A stretch of DNA of 8,697 nucleotides from JBFJKD01 sp041601945 (GCA_041601945.1 JBFIHG010000063.1:1-8697); one strand, 5' to 3'; positions 1 to 5,795 are shown, numbered from the stretch's first letter. Program-made: numbers and translations. Notes: generated by a model from the letters alone, not told the origin.

Positions 1-454
1 GACAAAGGGTATGGGTTACGCCCAGATTCAGGGTACCCAGCCAGATCAGCTGGGCTACGCCCTGAACGATTCGCCTCTGGGTCTGGCGGCCTGGGTGATG
101 ACCGCGTTTAACGCCTGGGTGGATCATTCCGGAAACGTCGAAGAGGTGGTGAGCTTTGACGAGTTGCTGACCAATATTATGGTGTACTGGGTGACCGAAT
201 CCATGCCCAGCGCCATTCGCCTGTACCAGGAAACCATGACCTCGGGCCTGTTTGGTCCCGCCAAAGAATATGTCGCAACCCCCACCGGGTTCGCGCACTT
301 TAACGATATCACCAATCCCAAACGGGCCTGGGCTGAGCGCCACTACAATATTGTACACTGGCAGGATATGGAAAAGGGCGGGCATTTTGCAGCGCTTGAA
401 CAACCACAGTTGCTGGCCGCGGACATGCGCACTTTTTTCGCATCTCTGCGTTGA
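1..454 (+). CDS. Epoxide hydrolase (EHN-type alpha/beta hydrolase), C-terminal part, 5' end outside the window
   Basis: The reading frame is open from base 2, so this is the 3' part of a longer gene; the ATG at 11 is internal. The visible part resembles the C-terminal half of microsomal-type epoxide hydrolases, which normally have about 380-400 residues and add water to epoxides through a covalent ester on an Asp lying upstream of this fragment. Numbering from the ATG at 11, the family-typical stretch GTQPDQLGYALNDSP is at residues 8-22, a Tyr in IRLYQE at 72 fits an oxirane-polarising Tyr, and GGHFAALEQP at 123-132 carries the catalytic His (H125). The protein ends normally in a short helix (DMRTFFASLR). 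Its stop TGA (452-454) overlaps the next ATG by one base, so the two hydrolases are probably translationally coupled. The substrate cannot be told; many bacterial members detoxify xenobiotic or lipid epoxides. The N-terminal EHN domain and nucleophile cannot be verified here. Confidence 0.85.
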   Translation, partial: TKGMGYAQIQGTQPDQLGYALNDSPLGLAAWVMTAFNAWVDHSGNVEEVVSFDELLTNIMVYWVTESMPSAIRLYQETMTSGLFGPAKEYVATPTGFAHFNDITNPKRAWAERHYNIVHWQDMEKGGHFAALEQPQLLAADMRTFFASLR

Positions 455-1119
455 TGGCGTTGCCCACGCAACTACTGACGGATAGCGCGGCGAGTGATAA
501 AGCTATCGGCACGCTGATTTTAGCCCACGGAGCGGGCGCGCCAATGGACAGCGATTTCATGCAGCAACTGACTGCGGCATTGAACCGGGCTGGTGTGACG
601 GTTGTGCGTTTTGAGTTTCCGTATATGCAGTGGATGCGCGACCATGGCAAGCGGCGACCGCCGGACCGGCAACCATTATTGCTACAGTATTGGCGGGATA
701 TTTACCACGCCGTGGCGAGCGATAATGAAACCGTGGGGCCGCTGGTGATTGGTGGGAAGTCCATGGGGGGTCGTATGGCGAGCATGGTTGCGGACGAATT
801 GGGCGTTGCGGGCCTGTGTTGCTTTGGCTATCCGTTTCATGCCCCGGGTCGACCCGCCGAGATGCGCACTGAACACCTGCGTGGGCTGGTGACCCCTGGG
901 TTGATCCTGCAGGGCACTCGCGACCCGTTCGGCACACCACCGGAGCTCGCTGCGGAACTCCTGTCAGGTGCGCTGACGGTGCATTGGTTAGAAAGTGGTG
1001 ATCACGATTTTACGCCCACCAGAGCGTCGGGCCTGACCCAGCAGGCATTGTTAGCGCAAGCCGTGGCAGCGACCGCAGCGTTTATATCCGGCCTCGGTTC
1101 AGATCGCCATAGCAGTTAA
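454..1119 (+). CDS. KANL3/TEX30-like alpha/beta hydrolase
   Basis: This is a 221-residue single-domain alpha/beta hydrolase of the bacterial family related to KANL3/TEX30 (dienelactone-hydrolase-like). LILAHGAGAPMDS at residues 21-33 is the family's N-terminal oxyanion-hole loop. GGKSMGGR at 100-107 is the nucleophile elbow with Ser103, D157 in GTRDPFG is the likely acid, and H184 in SGDHDF the likely base, so the triad looks complete. RFEFPYM (52-58) and GKRRPPDR (65-72) are also family hallmarks. No signal peptide is visible, so it should be cytoplasmic. A TTG lies three bases upstream in the same frame, but ATG 454 is chosen because it overlaps the stop of the epoxide hydrolase (TGATG), the usual coupled arrangement. 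The 3' end meets the convergent ABM gene inside a shared TTAA. The natural substrate of bacterial members is unknown to me; an esterase or carboxylic-ester hydrolase is the safest reading. Confidence 0.85.
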   Translation: MALPTQLLTDSAASDKAIGTLILAHGAGAPMDSDFMQQLTAALNRAGVTVVRFEFPYMQWMRDHGKRRPPDRQPLLLQYWRDIYHAVASDNETVGPLVIGGKSMGGRMASMVADELGVAGLCCFGYPFHAPGRPAEMRTEHLRGLVTPGLILQGTRDPFGTPPELAAELLSGALTVHWLESGDHDFTPTRASGLTQQALLAQAVAATAAFISGLGSDRHSS

Positions 1120-1397
1120 TGGGTCAGTAGAGAGATTTTTTCGGGCTCGCGCAGCACGGGTGCCAGCAATGCAACCAGCTCCTGGCGCTGCGGAGAAACC
1201 AGCCAGCGCTGCCAGTCGGCAATGGTTTGCATCTTGACAATAATATAGCGAGTTTCCGGTGAGTCGATGGCTTTTAACGACTCGCCGGAGATAAAGCCAG
1301 GCATGGACACAGTGGCCTGGATTATCTGCCTGGCAAAACTTTCGTAGGTGCTGGCCATGCCAGGTGCAATGTGACGCTCGATCAGGACGGTAATCAT
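1116..1397 (-). CDS. Antibiotic biosynthesis monooxygenase (ABM) domain protein
   Basis: This is a small protein of 93 residues (100 if the upstream in-frame ATG at 1418 is used). ITVLIERHIAPGM at its start, the central TVSMPGFISGESLKA and the later IVKMQTIADWQRWL fit the ferredoxin-like beta-alpha-beta-beta fold of ABM-domain proteins, which usually dimerise. The family contains heme-degrading, quinone-forming and purely uncharacterised members; the sequence does not show which type this is, and no heme-ligand motif is evident. Start 1397 is preferred because homologs I recall begin directly with the MI-V-IER strand; neither candidate start has a clear Shine-Dalgarno sequence. It is divergent from tusA, and the TATAAC read on the minus strand at 1449-1454 could be its -10 box, almost on top of the tusA -10. 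Its stop (TTA at 1116-1118 on the plus strand) overlaps the stop of the convergent hydrolase. Confidence 0.8.
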   Translation of the reverse strand: MITVLIERHIAPGMASTYESFARQIIQATVSMPGFISGESLKAIDSPETRYIIVKMQTIADWQRWLVSPQRQELVALLAPVLREPEKISLLTH

Positions 1398-1427
1398 GGT
1401 ATTAGCTACAGCTGTCATATGAGTGGT

Positions 1428-1456
1428 TTGCTTGTCACGCCGGATCGCGTTATACA
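1428..1456 (+). promoter_or_regulatory. Candidate sigma70 promoter of tusA
   Basis: TTGCTT at 1428-1433 and TATACA at 1451-1456 are separated by exactly 17 bases. Transcription would start near 1463, giving a leader of about 33 bases to the tusA ATG at 1496. On the opposite strand the same bases read TATAAC (1449-1454), a plausible -10 box for the divergent ABM gene, although its -35 region is poor. This is prediction from pattern only. Confidence 0.45.
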
Positions 1457-1495
1457 GTGCTTCACGCGGCGGACGAGTTCTGGGAAAATTATCGC

Positions 1496-1729
1496 ATGGA
1501 CATCACGTTTAATCACGAACTGGACACCTCCGGGACCCGCTGCCCCGAACCGGTCATGATGCTGCACGGCGCGGTACGTGGACTACTTGAGGGCGAAGTG
1601 ATCAAAGTGATTGCCACGGATCCTGCCACGACTCGGGATATTCCCAAATTTTGTCGGTTCCTGGGTTACCAATTGCTGGAACACAGTCAGTCTGGAACCA
1701 CCTTCCTGTATTACATACGCAAAAATTAG
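1496..1729 (+). CDS. tusA: Sulfur carrier protein TusA
   Basis: This 77-residue protein belongs to the TusA/SirA family (E. coli TusA has 81). TusA accepts persulfide sulfur from the cysteine desulfurase IscS and hands it to the TusBCD-TusE relay for 2-thiouridine synthesis at U34 of tRNA-Glu, -Lys and -Gln; it also feeds sulfur to molybdenum cofactor work. LDTSGTRCPEPVMML at residues 9-23 holds the persulfide-bearing Cys16 in the diagnostic CPEP motif. DPATTRDIPKFC at 42-53 matches the second conserved block with its Cys53, and the C-terminus YYIRKN matches E. coli YLIRK. A GTG start 39 bases upstream is possible, but ATG 1496 gives the family's usual length and start. The partner genes tusBCD and tusE are not in the window. 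It stands alone between the divergent ABM gene and the convergent unknown gene, with its own candidate promoter. Confidence 0.96.
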   Translation: MDITFNHELDTSGTRCPEPVMMLHGAVRGLLEGEVIKVIATDPATTRDIPKFCRFLGYQLLEHSQSGTTFLYYIRKN

Positions 1730-1744
1730 TTTCAAAAAGCACAA
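1729..1744 (+). repeat. Near-direct repeat, copy 1
   Basis: GTTTCAAAAAGCACAA here matches GTTTCAAAAGCACAA at 2545-2559 apart from one extra A in the homopolymer. The two copies frame the minus-strand unknown gene. This copy starts on the last base of the tusA stop codon. It may be a chance match. Confidence 0.35.
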
Positions 1745-1747
1745 CGG

Positions 1748-2443
1748 TCAGGTATCCGCCAGCATGGAAATGGCCGCCAATGCTTCCGGATCCTGCGCTT
1801 TGATTTTATTGGCGATATGGTGCTGGAAGTAGTAACGAAAACTGGGATCCTGTGGAGCGGCGAGCAGGCATTCGTCGCGGGGTAATACGGGTGTCGAGAC
1901 AATCTTGTGCTCATCGGCGATCATGCCCGCCAGCGTGCCGTCGTGGTACAGCCGCCAGCTGATCACCTCTTTCAGAGTCAGGGTTTTGAAGCCGTCGTCG
2001 GAAAACACCGCGTGTGTGCCGATGGTATCCGGTATCTCCTGCACGATATCGCTGGCGGTGATGCAGATATGGTCGTAGTACTCGGCGGCGGTTTCGAGTT
2101 CCAGCGCCTTGTGTATGGGCGGCTCGAAGAAAACGTCGTCGATGGCAGCGTCGTAATAACCCTCCCATTGGCCGTTCAGGGGATCGTTAAGGTCGGTGCA
2201 GCAGGCCAGTTGATCCAGCCACGGCACCATGCCTTCAATTTCGCCGTCTTCGCGCAACGCCCAACAGAGTATCTTGATGGTAAATAGCTTGTCCGGGTGG
2301 GCATCGTTGGAGTAGAGCATTTCCAGATCGTCGATTTCCGGAGCCAGGCGGATAAAGCGGCGCAGGTGGCGATCGGTGTAGGGTCTGCGGGTGAAGAGGT
2401 CGACCACGTTGTCTACATTGTGACACACGCTAGAGGCAGTCAT
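1748..2443 (-). CDS. Conserved-looking protein of unknown function, 231 residues
   Basis: I do not recognise a named family. The start at 2443 is well supported: AGGAG (complement of 2452-2456) sits eight bases upstream of the ATG, whereas the frame open further upstream to 2494 has no such site. The product is soluble and acidic, with no signal peptide or membrane segment. Residues 30-60 (RLAPEIDDLEMLYSND, then DKLFTIKILCWALREDGEIEG) look like a compact conserved core. A Trp/Tyr-rich stretch follows (GQWEGYYDAAIDDVFFEP), then QEIPDTIGTHAVF, a WRLYHDGTLAGMIADE strand pair, and a C-terminal segment FRYYFQHHIANKIKAQDPEAL. The last block has the look of strong conservation, and I have a vague memory of similar hypothetical proteins in Pseudomonas; this is not evidence. 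It converges on tusA with 18 bases between the stops and diverges from the glutamylcyclotransferase operon. No catalytic motif is visible. Confidence 0.75.
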   Translation of the reverse strand: MTASSVCHNVDNVVDLFTRRPYTDRHLRRFIRLAPEIDDLEMLYSNDAHPDKLFTIKILCWALREDGEIEGMVPWLDQLACCTDLNDPLNGQWEGYYDAAIDDVFFEPPIHKALELETAAEYYDHICITASDIVQEIPDTIGTHAVFSDDGFKTLTLKEVISWRLYHDGTLAGMIADEHKIVSTPVLPRDECLLAAPQDPSFRYYFQHHIANKIKAQDPEALAAISMLADT

Positions 2444-2451
2444 AATATACG

Positions 2452-2456
2452 CTCCT
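2452..2456 (-). promoter_or_regulatory. Ribosome binding site fixing the start of the unknown gene
   Basis: The minus strand reads AGGAG here, eight bases before the ATG at 2443. It is the best Shine-Dalgarno match near either candidate start and decides for the 231-residue form over the 248-residue one. Confidence 0.7.
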
Positions 2457-2544
2457 GGCTGTCGCGGTCGGTAGATCAGACGGTGCGCAGGCACCCGTTC
2501 TGTCAGGCGACTACCCGTTAATCACTACATAAGGTACTCTCCAA

Positions 2545-2559
2545 GTTTCAAAAGCACAA
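2545..2559 (+). repeat. Near-direct repeat, copy 2
   Basis: GTTTCAAAAGCACAA is the partner of the copy at 1729-1744, same orientation, one A shorter. It lies in the 173-base divergent gap between the unknown gene and the glutamylcyclotransferase gene. I found no convincing -35/-10 pair for either direction in that gap. Confidence 0.35.
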
Positions 2560-2616
2560 TACCTTGTGTCATTTTTTTTAATTCAGTGTTTGAACTTCGG
2601 CATGGCGGCAAACGTG

Positions 2617-3084
2617 ATGACGTACTATTTTGCCTATGGCTCCAATATGGATGTCACGCGTATGCGGGCTCGGGAGCTGCGGGTGAGCGACGCGGTATCG
2701 GGACGACTGTCGGGATTTGGACTGCGTTTCAACAAGCGCTCGCGCCACAATCCGACCTGGGCCTGCGCCAATATCGTGTATGCGCCAGACGAGTGGGTCG
2801 AGGGTGTGCTCTACCAGTTGGCAGACCATGGCGAAATAACCAAGCTCGATCCTCACGAGGGTACGCCCATCTATTACAGCCGGGAATATTTTCTGATCGA
2901 AGTGGCTGAAGGGCTGCGCCCGGCCTGGACCTATGTAGCGAATGCGGCCAGTATCGATAACCAGTTGCTCCCTGCGCGCTGGTACCTGGAACATTTGCTG
3001 GCCGGACGGACCTTTCTTAGCGACGAGTATTACGCAAAACTGGCCGCTACCCCCTGTCTGGATGAAACCGATGGCCGTTGGTAA
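2617..3084 (+). CDS. Gamma-glutamylcyclotransferase-like protein (GGCT/AIG2-like fold)
   Basis: The 155-residue product has the BtrG/GGCT-like fold. Enzymes of this type cyclise a gamma-glutamyl group to 5-oxoproline, releasing an amine or amino acid, and some act in glutathione breakdown. YFAYGSNMD at residues 4-12 is the substrate-binding YGSN signature, residues 29-41 (GRLSGFGLRFNKR) follow the family pattern, GVLYQLAD at 63-70 precedes the catalytic region, and E81 in LDPHEGTPIYY is the expected catalytic Glu. Start 2617 is chosen because YGSN lies about seven residues from the N-terminus in homologs; ATG 2602 and GTG 2566 are in frame but add residues without homology, and no start has a strong Shine-Dalgarno. 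The stop overlaps the epmC start region by 14 bases, so it heads a four-gene operon. The substrate is not determined by sequence; it need not be glutathione. Confidence 0.9.
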   Translation: MTYYFAYGSNMDVTRMRARELRVSDAVSGRLSGFGLRFNKRSRHNPTWACANIVYAPDEWVEGVLYQLADHGEITKLDPHEGTPIYYSREYFLIEVAEGLRPAWTYVANAASIDNQLLPARWYLEHLLAGRTFLSDEYYAKLAATPCLDETDGRW

Positions 3085-3658
3085 CATCCCTGAAGCCGTC
3101 ACCGAGCGTGGCGCGCAGTTGGTAGAAACGCTATTTGAGCGCTGTTTCTATGGGCAGTACAACACGCGCCTGTGTGGTGGGGGAGCGGAGCCGATGTATC
3201 TCCCGGCGCAGAATGACACTATGCATCATCGCCTCATCTACCGGGCAGACTATGTGGCCAGTGCCCTGCACGAAATAGCACACTGGTGCATCGCCGGGAG
3301 TGAACGTCGCCAGCAGGTGGATTTTGGGTATTGGTACGCCCCGGATGGGCGCGATGGACAACAGCAACGCGCCTTCGAGGCGATGGAAGTGAAGCCCCAG
3401 TCCCTGGAGTGGATATTTTCTGAGGCATTGGGGATCCGCTTTCGACTGAGCGCCGACAATCTGAATGGCTGCAATGGGGCGCGTGACGCCAGTGCAGATG
3501 GCAATGATTTTGCGGATCAGGTGCACGCCCAGGTGCTGCGGTACTGTCATTCAGGTTTGCCAGTTCGCGCCGCGCGTTTTGCCGACGCGTTGGCTAACAG
3601 CCGTGGGGGCGGAAATCCGTTACTCCCTCAACGCTATGCCCGAGACGCACTGCGATGA
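3071..3658 (+). CDS. epmC: Elongation factor P hydroxylase EpmC (YfcM)
   Basis: The 195-residue product aligns with E. coli EpmC/YfcM along most of its length. EpmC hydroxylates the lysylated Lys of elongation factor P, the last step after EpmB and EpmA; modified EF-P relieves ribosome stalling at polyproline. FNTRL-like YNTRL at residues 30-34, EPMYLPA at 40-46, ASALHEIAHWCIAG at 63-76 with the metal-binding HEIAH (H67, E68, H71), VDFGYWYAPDGRD at 83-95 and MEVKPQSLEW at 105-114 with another conserved acid (E106) are all present. ATG 3071 gives the E. coli-like N-terminus; ATG 3062 in the same frame is an alternative. The start overlaps the upstream gene by 14 bases and the stop overlaps the next ATG (ATGA), so translation is probably coupled on both sides. 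epmA, epmB and efp are not in the window. A Gly-rich stretch near residues 179-182 and a Ser/Asp/Gly insert near 135-146 are less conserved. Confidence 0.95.
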   Translation: MAVGNIPEAVTERGAQLVETLFERCFYGQYNTRLCGGGAEPMYLPAQNDTMHHRLIYRADYVASALHEIAHWCIAGSERRQQVDFGYWYAPDGRDGQQQRAFEAMEVKPQSLEWIFSEALGIRFRLSADNLNGCNGARDASADGNDFADQVHAQVLRYCHSGLPVRAARFADALANSRGGGNPLLPQRYARDALR

Positions 3659-4575
3659 CAGCTACAGGCACCCGCGCCCGGCTGTATCTAATCGATAGCT
3701 CGATCTATATTTTTCGCAGTTATTTCGCCTTCCAGCCCCTATGGCAAAGCCGTTCCGGCATGTCCACGGAAGCCGTTTACGGATTTGCGCGTTTTTTACT
3801 GGGTTTGATGAGCAAAGAGCGTCCCACCCATATTGTCGCCACCTTTGACGAAAGCTTGGGCACCGGATTTCGTCATCGCTGGTATCCCGACTATAAAGCT
3901 AATCGGGCATTGCCTGATGAAGCCCTGGCGTTTCAGCTCGCCGCTTGTCGTGCCGTCGCCGAAGCGTTGGGCGTAGCCACCTGTGCGAGCGATGAATACG
4001 AAGCAGACGATCTGATCGCGACCTATGCCCGGCGTGGCCGCACGATTGGGCACAATGCCGTGGTGGTTAGCAGTGACAAGGATCTCGCGCAATTGCTGGG
4101 TCGGGGTGATTGCCTGTGGGACTATGGTCGCAAGGCGTCGGTTACTCGAGAAGAATTCATACAAGAGTGGGGTTTTGCGCCGGAGCGGGTTCCCGACTTT
4201 TTGGCCCTGGTAGGCGACCCGTCAGACAATATTCCGGGGGTTTCGGGGGTGGGTGTCAAAACAGCCCGAGCGCTATTGCAGGAATTTACGACCCTGGATG
4301 AAATGCTGGCCGCTCCCGAGCGCGTCGCTGCAATGGCCCTCAGAGGTGCTGCCCGTATCGCGCGACAGTTGTCGAGCTCCGCCCAACAATTGCAGCTCAG
4401 CCGCCGCCTGGCAACTCTGATGGCCGATGCCCCTGAGACTCTCGACATGATGGATCTGAGCTGGAATGGTTTTGACCTGCCACCCGCTCTGGCCCTGTGC
4501 GAGGAATATGGGCTCGATAGCTTGCGGGCTGCCGTGACTAAACTGCACCGCGAGGCGTCGGGTAGTGATGCTTAA
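3655..4575 (+). CDS. Stand-alone 5'-3' exonuclease / flap endonuclease (PolA N-terminal type)
   Basis: The 306-residue protein matches the 5' nuclease domain of DNA polymerase I without any polymerase part. Such enzymes cut 5' flaps and remove RNA primers using metal ions. Ligand positions are D14 in YLIDSS, D65 in TFDE, E116, D118 and D119 in EYEADDL, D141 and D143 in VSSDKDLAQL, and D188 and D191 in GDPSDNIPG. That is the full set of nine acids seen in Taq and T5 enzymes. YPDYKANR at 77-84 is the helical-arch start, and GVSGVGVKTA at 195-204 is the helix-3-turn-helix that binds duplex DNA. E. coli Xni (ExoIX, 251 residues) lacks several of these acids, so I do not use that name. The ATG overlaps the epmC stop (ATGA). 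The C-terminal 90 residues, rich in Ala, Leu and Arg, follow the family pattern loosely. It probably supports lagging-strand or repair work beside PolA. Confidence 0.92.
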   Translation: MTATGTRARLYLIDSSIYIFRSYFAFQPLWQSRSGMSTEAVYGFARFLLGLMSKERPTHIVATFDESLGTGFRHRWYPDYKANRALPDEALAFQLAACRAVAEALGVATCASDEYEADDLIATYARRGRTIGHNAVVVSSDKDLAQLLGRGDCLWDYGRKASVTREEFIQEWGFAPERVPDFLALVGDPSDNIPGVSGVGVKTARALLQEFTTLDEMLAAPERVAAMALRGAARIARQLSSSAQQLQLSRRLATLMADAPETLDMMDLSWNGFDLPPALALCEEYGLDSLRAAVTKLHREASGSDA

Positions 4576-4606
4576 CCCTTTGTGCCAAATTTGCGGAGTG
4601 AATGGC

Positions 4607-4648
4607 ATGCCAATCCCGTTGCATGAGCAGCCGGGGAACGTTGCATGA
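4607..4648 (+). CDS. Possible 13-codon leader ORF coupled to pdxB
   Basis: ATG at 4607 is preceded by GGAG (4595-4598) with an eight-base spacing. It encodes MPIPLHEQPGNVA and stops with TGA at 4646-4648, which overlaps the pdxB ATG (4645-4647) as ATGA. The arrangement is that of translational coupling. It has no homolog I know, and such a short frame could easily arise by chance. The peptide has no run of one amino acid that would suggest classical attenuation. Confidence 0.3.
   Translation: MPIPLHEQPGNVA
4617..4648 (+). repeat. Ten-base direct repeat at the pdxB start
   Basis: CGTTGCATGA occurs at 4617-4626 and again at 4639-4648, the second copy containing the pdxB start codon. The first copy carries an ATG (4623) in another frame. 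The copies lie 22 bases apart, about two helix turns. Confidence 0.5.
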
Positions 4649-5754
4649 AAATTGTCGCGGACGAGGACATGTTCAATGTGCGCGAACTATTTTCGCCTTT
4701 TGGCGATGTGGTGACCCTGAGGGGAAGAGAGATTTGCGCGGCCGATCTGAGTGCTGCCGACGCGCTGCTGGTGCGTTCGGTAACCCCCGTGGACGCCGCG
4801 CTGTTGGAAGGCAGCAGCGTGAAATTTGTCGGTAGCGCCACCAGTGGTGCGGATCATGTCGACCAGGCGTATCTTGCGGCGCGCGGCATCAAGTTCGCCA
4901 ATGCGCCGGGATGCAATGCCAATGCGGTGGTGCAGTACGTCATCGCCGCGCTCTGTGCCGGTGTCCCAGGTTGGCGCCAACGTACGGTCGGCATTGTTGG
5001 CTGTGGAGAGGTGGGTGGTCGGCTGTATCGCTGTTTGAAGCTGCTGGGGGTGCCCTGCCGCGTATACGACCCGTTTCTCGATGGGGATGGGATTGCAGAT
5101 CAAGTCGGTTTCGATGAGATTCTCGACTGTGAAATTATTTGCCTGCACACCCCGTTGACCCGAGGTGGTGCGCATCCCACCTGGCATATGTTCAATCCAC
5201 AGGTCCTGGAACGACTTGCCCCCGGCACCGTGCTGCTTAACGCCGGGCGTGGGGCGGTGATTGATAACGCCGCGCTGCGAGACCACCTGGTCGGCGGTGC
5301 TGAATTAGGAGTAATACTCGATGTGTGGGAGTCCGAGCCGGATATTGATCTTGACCTGCTGCACAATGTCCTGCTGGGTACACCGCATATTGCCGGTTAC
5401 AGTGTGGAGGGCAGGTTAGCTGGCACCCTGGCGATTCGCGATGCATTTTGTCACTGGCAGGCATGCAAAGTTGCACTTTCGCAGGAGCGGGCGGACGTGG
5501 ATTCGGCTGCTGCGGCGGCATGTTTAGATCTGACCGAAACCGTCCTCGCCACATGGAACATTGGTGGCGACCACGCGCGTATGTTAACAACATTGACGCA
5601 GCCGAATATTAGCATTGGCGCGGCGTTTGATCAGTTGCGACGGGAGGGAGTTGGACGCCGGGAGTTCAGTTATTACCGTATATCTGCGGGCAATAGTTTA
5701 GCGTTGGCGATGGACCTGGAGGCCGTTGGATTTACGGTAATGGGGGAAGCGTGA
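4645..5754 (+). CDS. pdxB: Erythronate-4-phosphate dehydrogenase PdxB
   Basis: PdxB oxidises 4-phospho-D-erythronate with a tightly bound NAD, the second step of the DXP-dependent pyridoxal phosphate pathway. The 369-residue product (E. coli 378) begins MKIVADEDMF, like MKILVDENMP of E. coli. LLVRSVTPV at 41-49, FVGSATSGADHVD at 61-73 and APGCNANAVVQYV at 87-99 form the substrate domain. VGIVGCGEVG at 115-124 is the Rossmann GxGxxG loop. The catalytic trio of D-2-hydroxyacid dehydrogenases is present: R202 in NAGRGAV, E231 in DVWESEP and H248 in HIAGYSVEG. Residues from about 280 correspond to the C-terminal dimerisation domain typical of PdxB and are much less conserved. GGGGAA-like bases (GGGGAA at 4633-4638) provide a Shine-Dalgarno six bases before the ATG. 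It is the last gene of the run starting at 2617 and is preceded by a possible leader ORF; a 69-base gap leaves room for regulation. No terminator is evident after it. Confidence 0.95.
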   Translation: MKIVADEDMFNVRELFSPFGDVVTLRGREICAADLSAADALLVRSVTPVDAALLEGSSVKFVGSATSGADHVDQAYLAARGIKFANAPGCNANAVVQYVIAALCAGVPGWRQRTVGIVGCGEVGGRLYRCLKLLGVPCRVYDPFLDGDGIADQVGFDEILDCEIICLHTPLTRGGAHPTWHMFNPQVLERLAPGTVLLNAGRGAVIDNAALRDHLVGGAELGVILDVWESEPDIDLDLLHNVLLGTPHIAGYSVEGRLAGTLAIRDAFCHWQACKVALSQERADVDSAAAAACLDLTETVLATWNIGGDHARMLTTLTQPNISIGAAFDQLRREGVGRREFSYYRISAGNSLALAMDLEAVGFTVMGEA

Positions 5755-5795
5755 TAGTTGCGCGGCGGTGTGGGTAACGATACGGCTATCGGAGG

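Noticed and set aside
557..940. A 127-codon minus-strand frame opposite the KANL3/TEX30-like hydrolase
   Set aside because: Composition is typical of an antisense shadow and the plus frame has a full catalytic triad.
2508..2517. CGACTACCCG also present at 7303-7312, both in divergent intergenic regions
   Set aside because: A shared 10-mer is expected dozens of times by chance in a window this size, and flanking bases do not match.
2566..2616. N-terminal extension of the glutamylcyclotransferase from GTG 2566, reading through a T-rich run
   Set aside because: It adds 17 residues without family match, and the YGSN motif is normally close to the N-terminus.
2578..3102. A 174-codon minus-strand frame opposite the glutamylcyclotransferase gene
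   Set aside because: The plus frame carries the YGSN motif and catalytic Glu; the antisense product has low-complexity, His/Arg-rich composition.
4602..4835. A 77-codon frame starting at ATG 4602 and running into pdxB out of frame
   Set aside because: The Shine-Dalgarno GGAG is only three bases from this ATG, the product is Arg/Cys-rich and unpatterned, and it would compete with the clear pdxB start.
4687..5286. A 199-codon open frame on the minus strand inside pdxB
   Set aside because: It lies opposite a gene with complete catalytic motifs, has no recognisable domain and follows from the GC-rich codon pattern of pdxB.
5752..5795. Possible terminator between pdxB and the convergent small gene
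   Set aside because: The only pairing is a five-base GATAG/CTATC stem with a long loop and no U-tract.
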